Under the pieces are notes generated by a model. That model saw nothing but the letters and a program-made list of their open reading frames with translations. It searched no databases and was not told where the DNA came from. Source: Nephrocerus scutellatus (Eukaryota; Arthropoda; Insecta; Diptera; Pipunculidae). From it: 64,000 nucleotides of DNA. The stretch lies in NCBI GenBank assembly GCA_947095585.1, contig OX352763.1, positions 45,310,010-45,374,009 of the forward strand. The letters are read 5' to 3'. A program made the position numbers and the translations under genes. Below, in pieces: positions 62,773-64,000 of this stretch; within the stretch, counting starts at the first letter, position 1, and the number at the start of each line of letters is the position of its first letter.

Positions 62773-64000
62773 ATGAATTCTTATTTTGAAATTCATTTCA
62801 CTAATATTCGCGGCTTTAAGGGTAATTTTAACTCCATCGTAGCGCATCTTCACGCGAATAAACCTGCGGTTCTTAGTTTATGTGAAACGCAGGTTTCTTT
62901 TATGGGTACCCCAAATGATTTCCAATGTCCGGGGTATTCTCGTGTCGACTGTTTGGTTCCGCATCGAGGGGTTGTTCTCTTTATTAGAGATGATATCTGT
63001 TTTTCTGTTCCAAATTTTAATGTTCCGAAATGTAATCCATTGTTCAATACGATATGGATTGAAATTTTAATAGCAAACCATTCAATGTTTATTTGTTCCC
63101 TATATCGTAGTCCTAATTTGTCACCTGATGACACTATTATTGAATTTGATAATTTATCGGAAACAATTGACAAGATTAACGAATCCTCACCAACTTCAGA
63201 ATTAGTAGTCTTGGGAGATTTTAATGTCCATAATGATTCTTGGTTGACATATTCGAATGGCAGAGATCGATCAGGTGAATCCGCAGAACTATTTTCAGAT
63301 ACCAATCTTCTAACACAACTCGTCGATAAGCCAACTAGGTATCCCGATACATCTGGTCAATCACCTCACCTATTAGATTTATTTCTAACTTCTATGCCAG
63401 ATAAATATTCAATTGATTTATCTGCTCCATTAGGTCTTTCCGACCACGCTCTGGTATTAGCCAAATTTTCAATAACCCCAACCAATATAGAGTCAACAAG
63501 TAAAAGGCTACTCTGTCACTTCAAAAATGCTAACTGGGAACTCCTGAATCAATTTTTTAGCTCATTTGATTGGTGAACCTGCTTTACCAACAATAATGCT
63601 GATGAAGCATCTCAACTGATCACGTCAACCATTCTGCTAGGAATGAAAAATTTCATTCCTTCCTCATTTAAGAAAAGCAATATTCGTAAGAATAAGTGGT
63701 TTAATGATAACTGCAGGTCAGCAGTCGCGAGTAAAAAATCAGCCCATTTGGTCTACGTTAATTGCCCATCCGTAGAAAACCTTCTTAAGTTTAGAATAGC
63801 CAGAAATAGAGCTAACGCTATAATTAACAGGTCTAAAATAATAAATGACCAAAAGATTCGAGATAGCATGCGGAAAATTTTAGATTATGATTCAAACATT
63901 AAAAGCTTTTGGACATTTGCAGCAATGGTTAAAAGAAACTTTGGAGAAAAGACTTCTTCTGTTCCTACTTTATTCCATAATGGTATTCTTTATAAAACTG
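62773..64000 (+). pseudogene. Jockey-like LINE ORF2: endonuclease domain, continuing past the window
   Basis: The frame 62773-63576 (267 codons) is a nearly complete apurinic-like endonuclease: NIRGFKGN (residue 12 on), LSLCETQ (catalytic Glu, near 35-41), ICSLYRSPN (near 108), VVLGDFNVH (near 145-153), and GLSDHALV near the C-terminus (Asp-His pair). An in-frame TGA at 63574-63576 follows SSFDW, but similar coding sequence continues without it (KWFNDNCRSAVASKKSAHL from about 63697) to the window edge, entering the RT linker. The rest of RT must lie beyond 64000. One stop and otherwise open frames suggest a fairly recent insertion. Confidence 0.85.

Overview
This is eukaryotic and almost certainly insect DNA, most likely from a true fly (Diptera). 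It is AT-rich, intron-bearing, full of transposons, and carries one host gene, a fly-type SREBP. The species cannot be named from the sequence; a higher fly such as a tephritid is a guess.

Layout. 1-12 kb: remnants of a Helentron-type rolling-circle transposon (Pif1-like helicase, two near-identical fragments, and an AP-type endonuclease) split by a 5'-truncated RTE-like LINE, with LTR-like and helentron-associated tandem repeats, and an 8-bp-TSD foldback element at 4.8-5.4 kb. 12.4-14.1 kb: a decayed pogo/Tigger-like transposon carrying a MITE. 14.4-19.7 kb: minus-strand LINE and Ty3/gypsy pol debris with two near-identical jockey-like LINE tails. 19.8-23 kb: a broken insect endogenous-retrovirus (errantivirus-like) copy. 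24.05-33.83 kb: a structurally complete LTR retrotransposon (two LTRs, 4-bp TSD, tRNA-Lys-type PBS, PPT) that encodes only gag and protease; its 5' LTR is split by an R1/Waldo-like LINE inserted in a CA microsatellite. 34-49 kb: MITEs, an exact-looking 1,099-bp tandem duplication, LINE tails, a LOA/I-like LINE with nested jockey, and a Tc1 element with about 250-bp TIRs and its own LINE insertion. 49.7-51.15 kb: a 118-bp satellite.

51.6-55.85 kb (minus): SREBP, reconstructed as ten exons giving 1,137 codons plus stop with all phases consistent, with a CRE and a CCAAT box upstream. 56.4-64 kb: MITEs, a tRNA-derived SINE, an inverted pair of MITEs, a foldback element, a roughly 170-bp satellite, an RTE remnant, and the 5' part of a jockey-like LINE running off the window.

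Most notable: (i) an array of hairpins in the LTR leader (R region) of the gag-only retrotransposon, in which two repeat classes keep the same stem through paired base changes; (ii) a 37-bp exact piece of SREBP coding sequence 13 kb away at 39.0 kb, continuing into a different open frame; (iii) a LINE tail apparently copied into a gypsy element with microhomology joints and a flanking duplication; (iv) precise insertion chronologies readable from target-site duplications.
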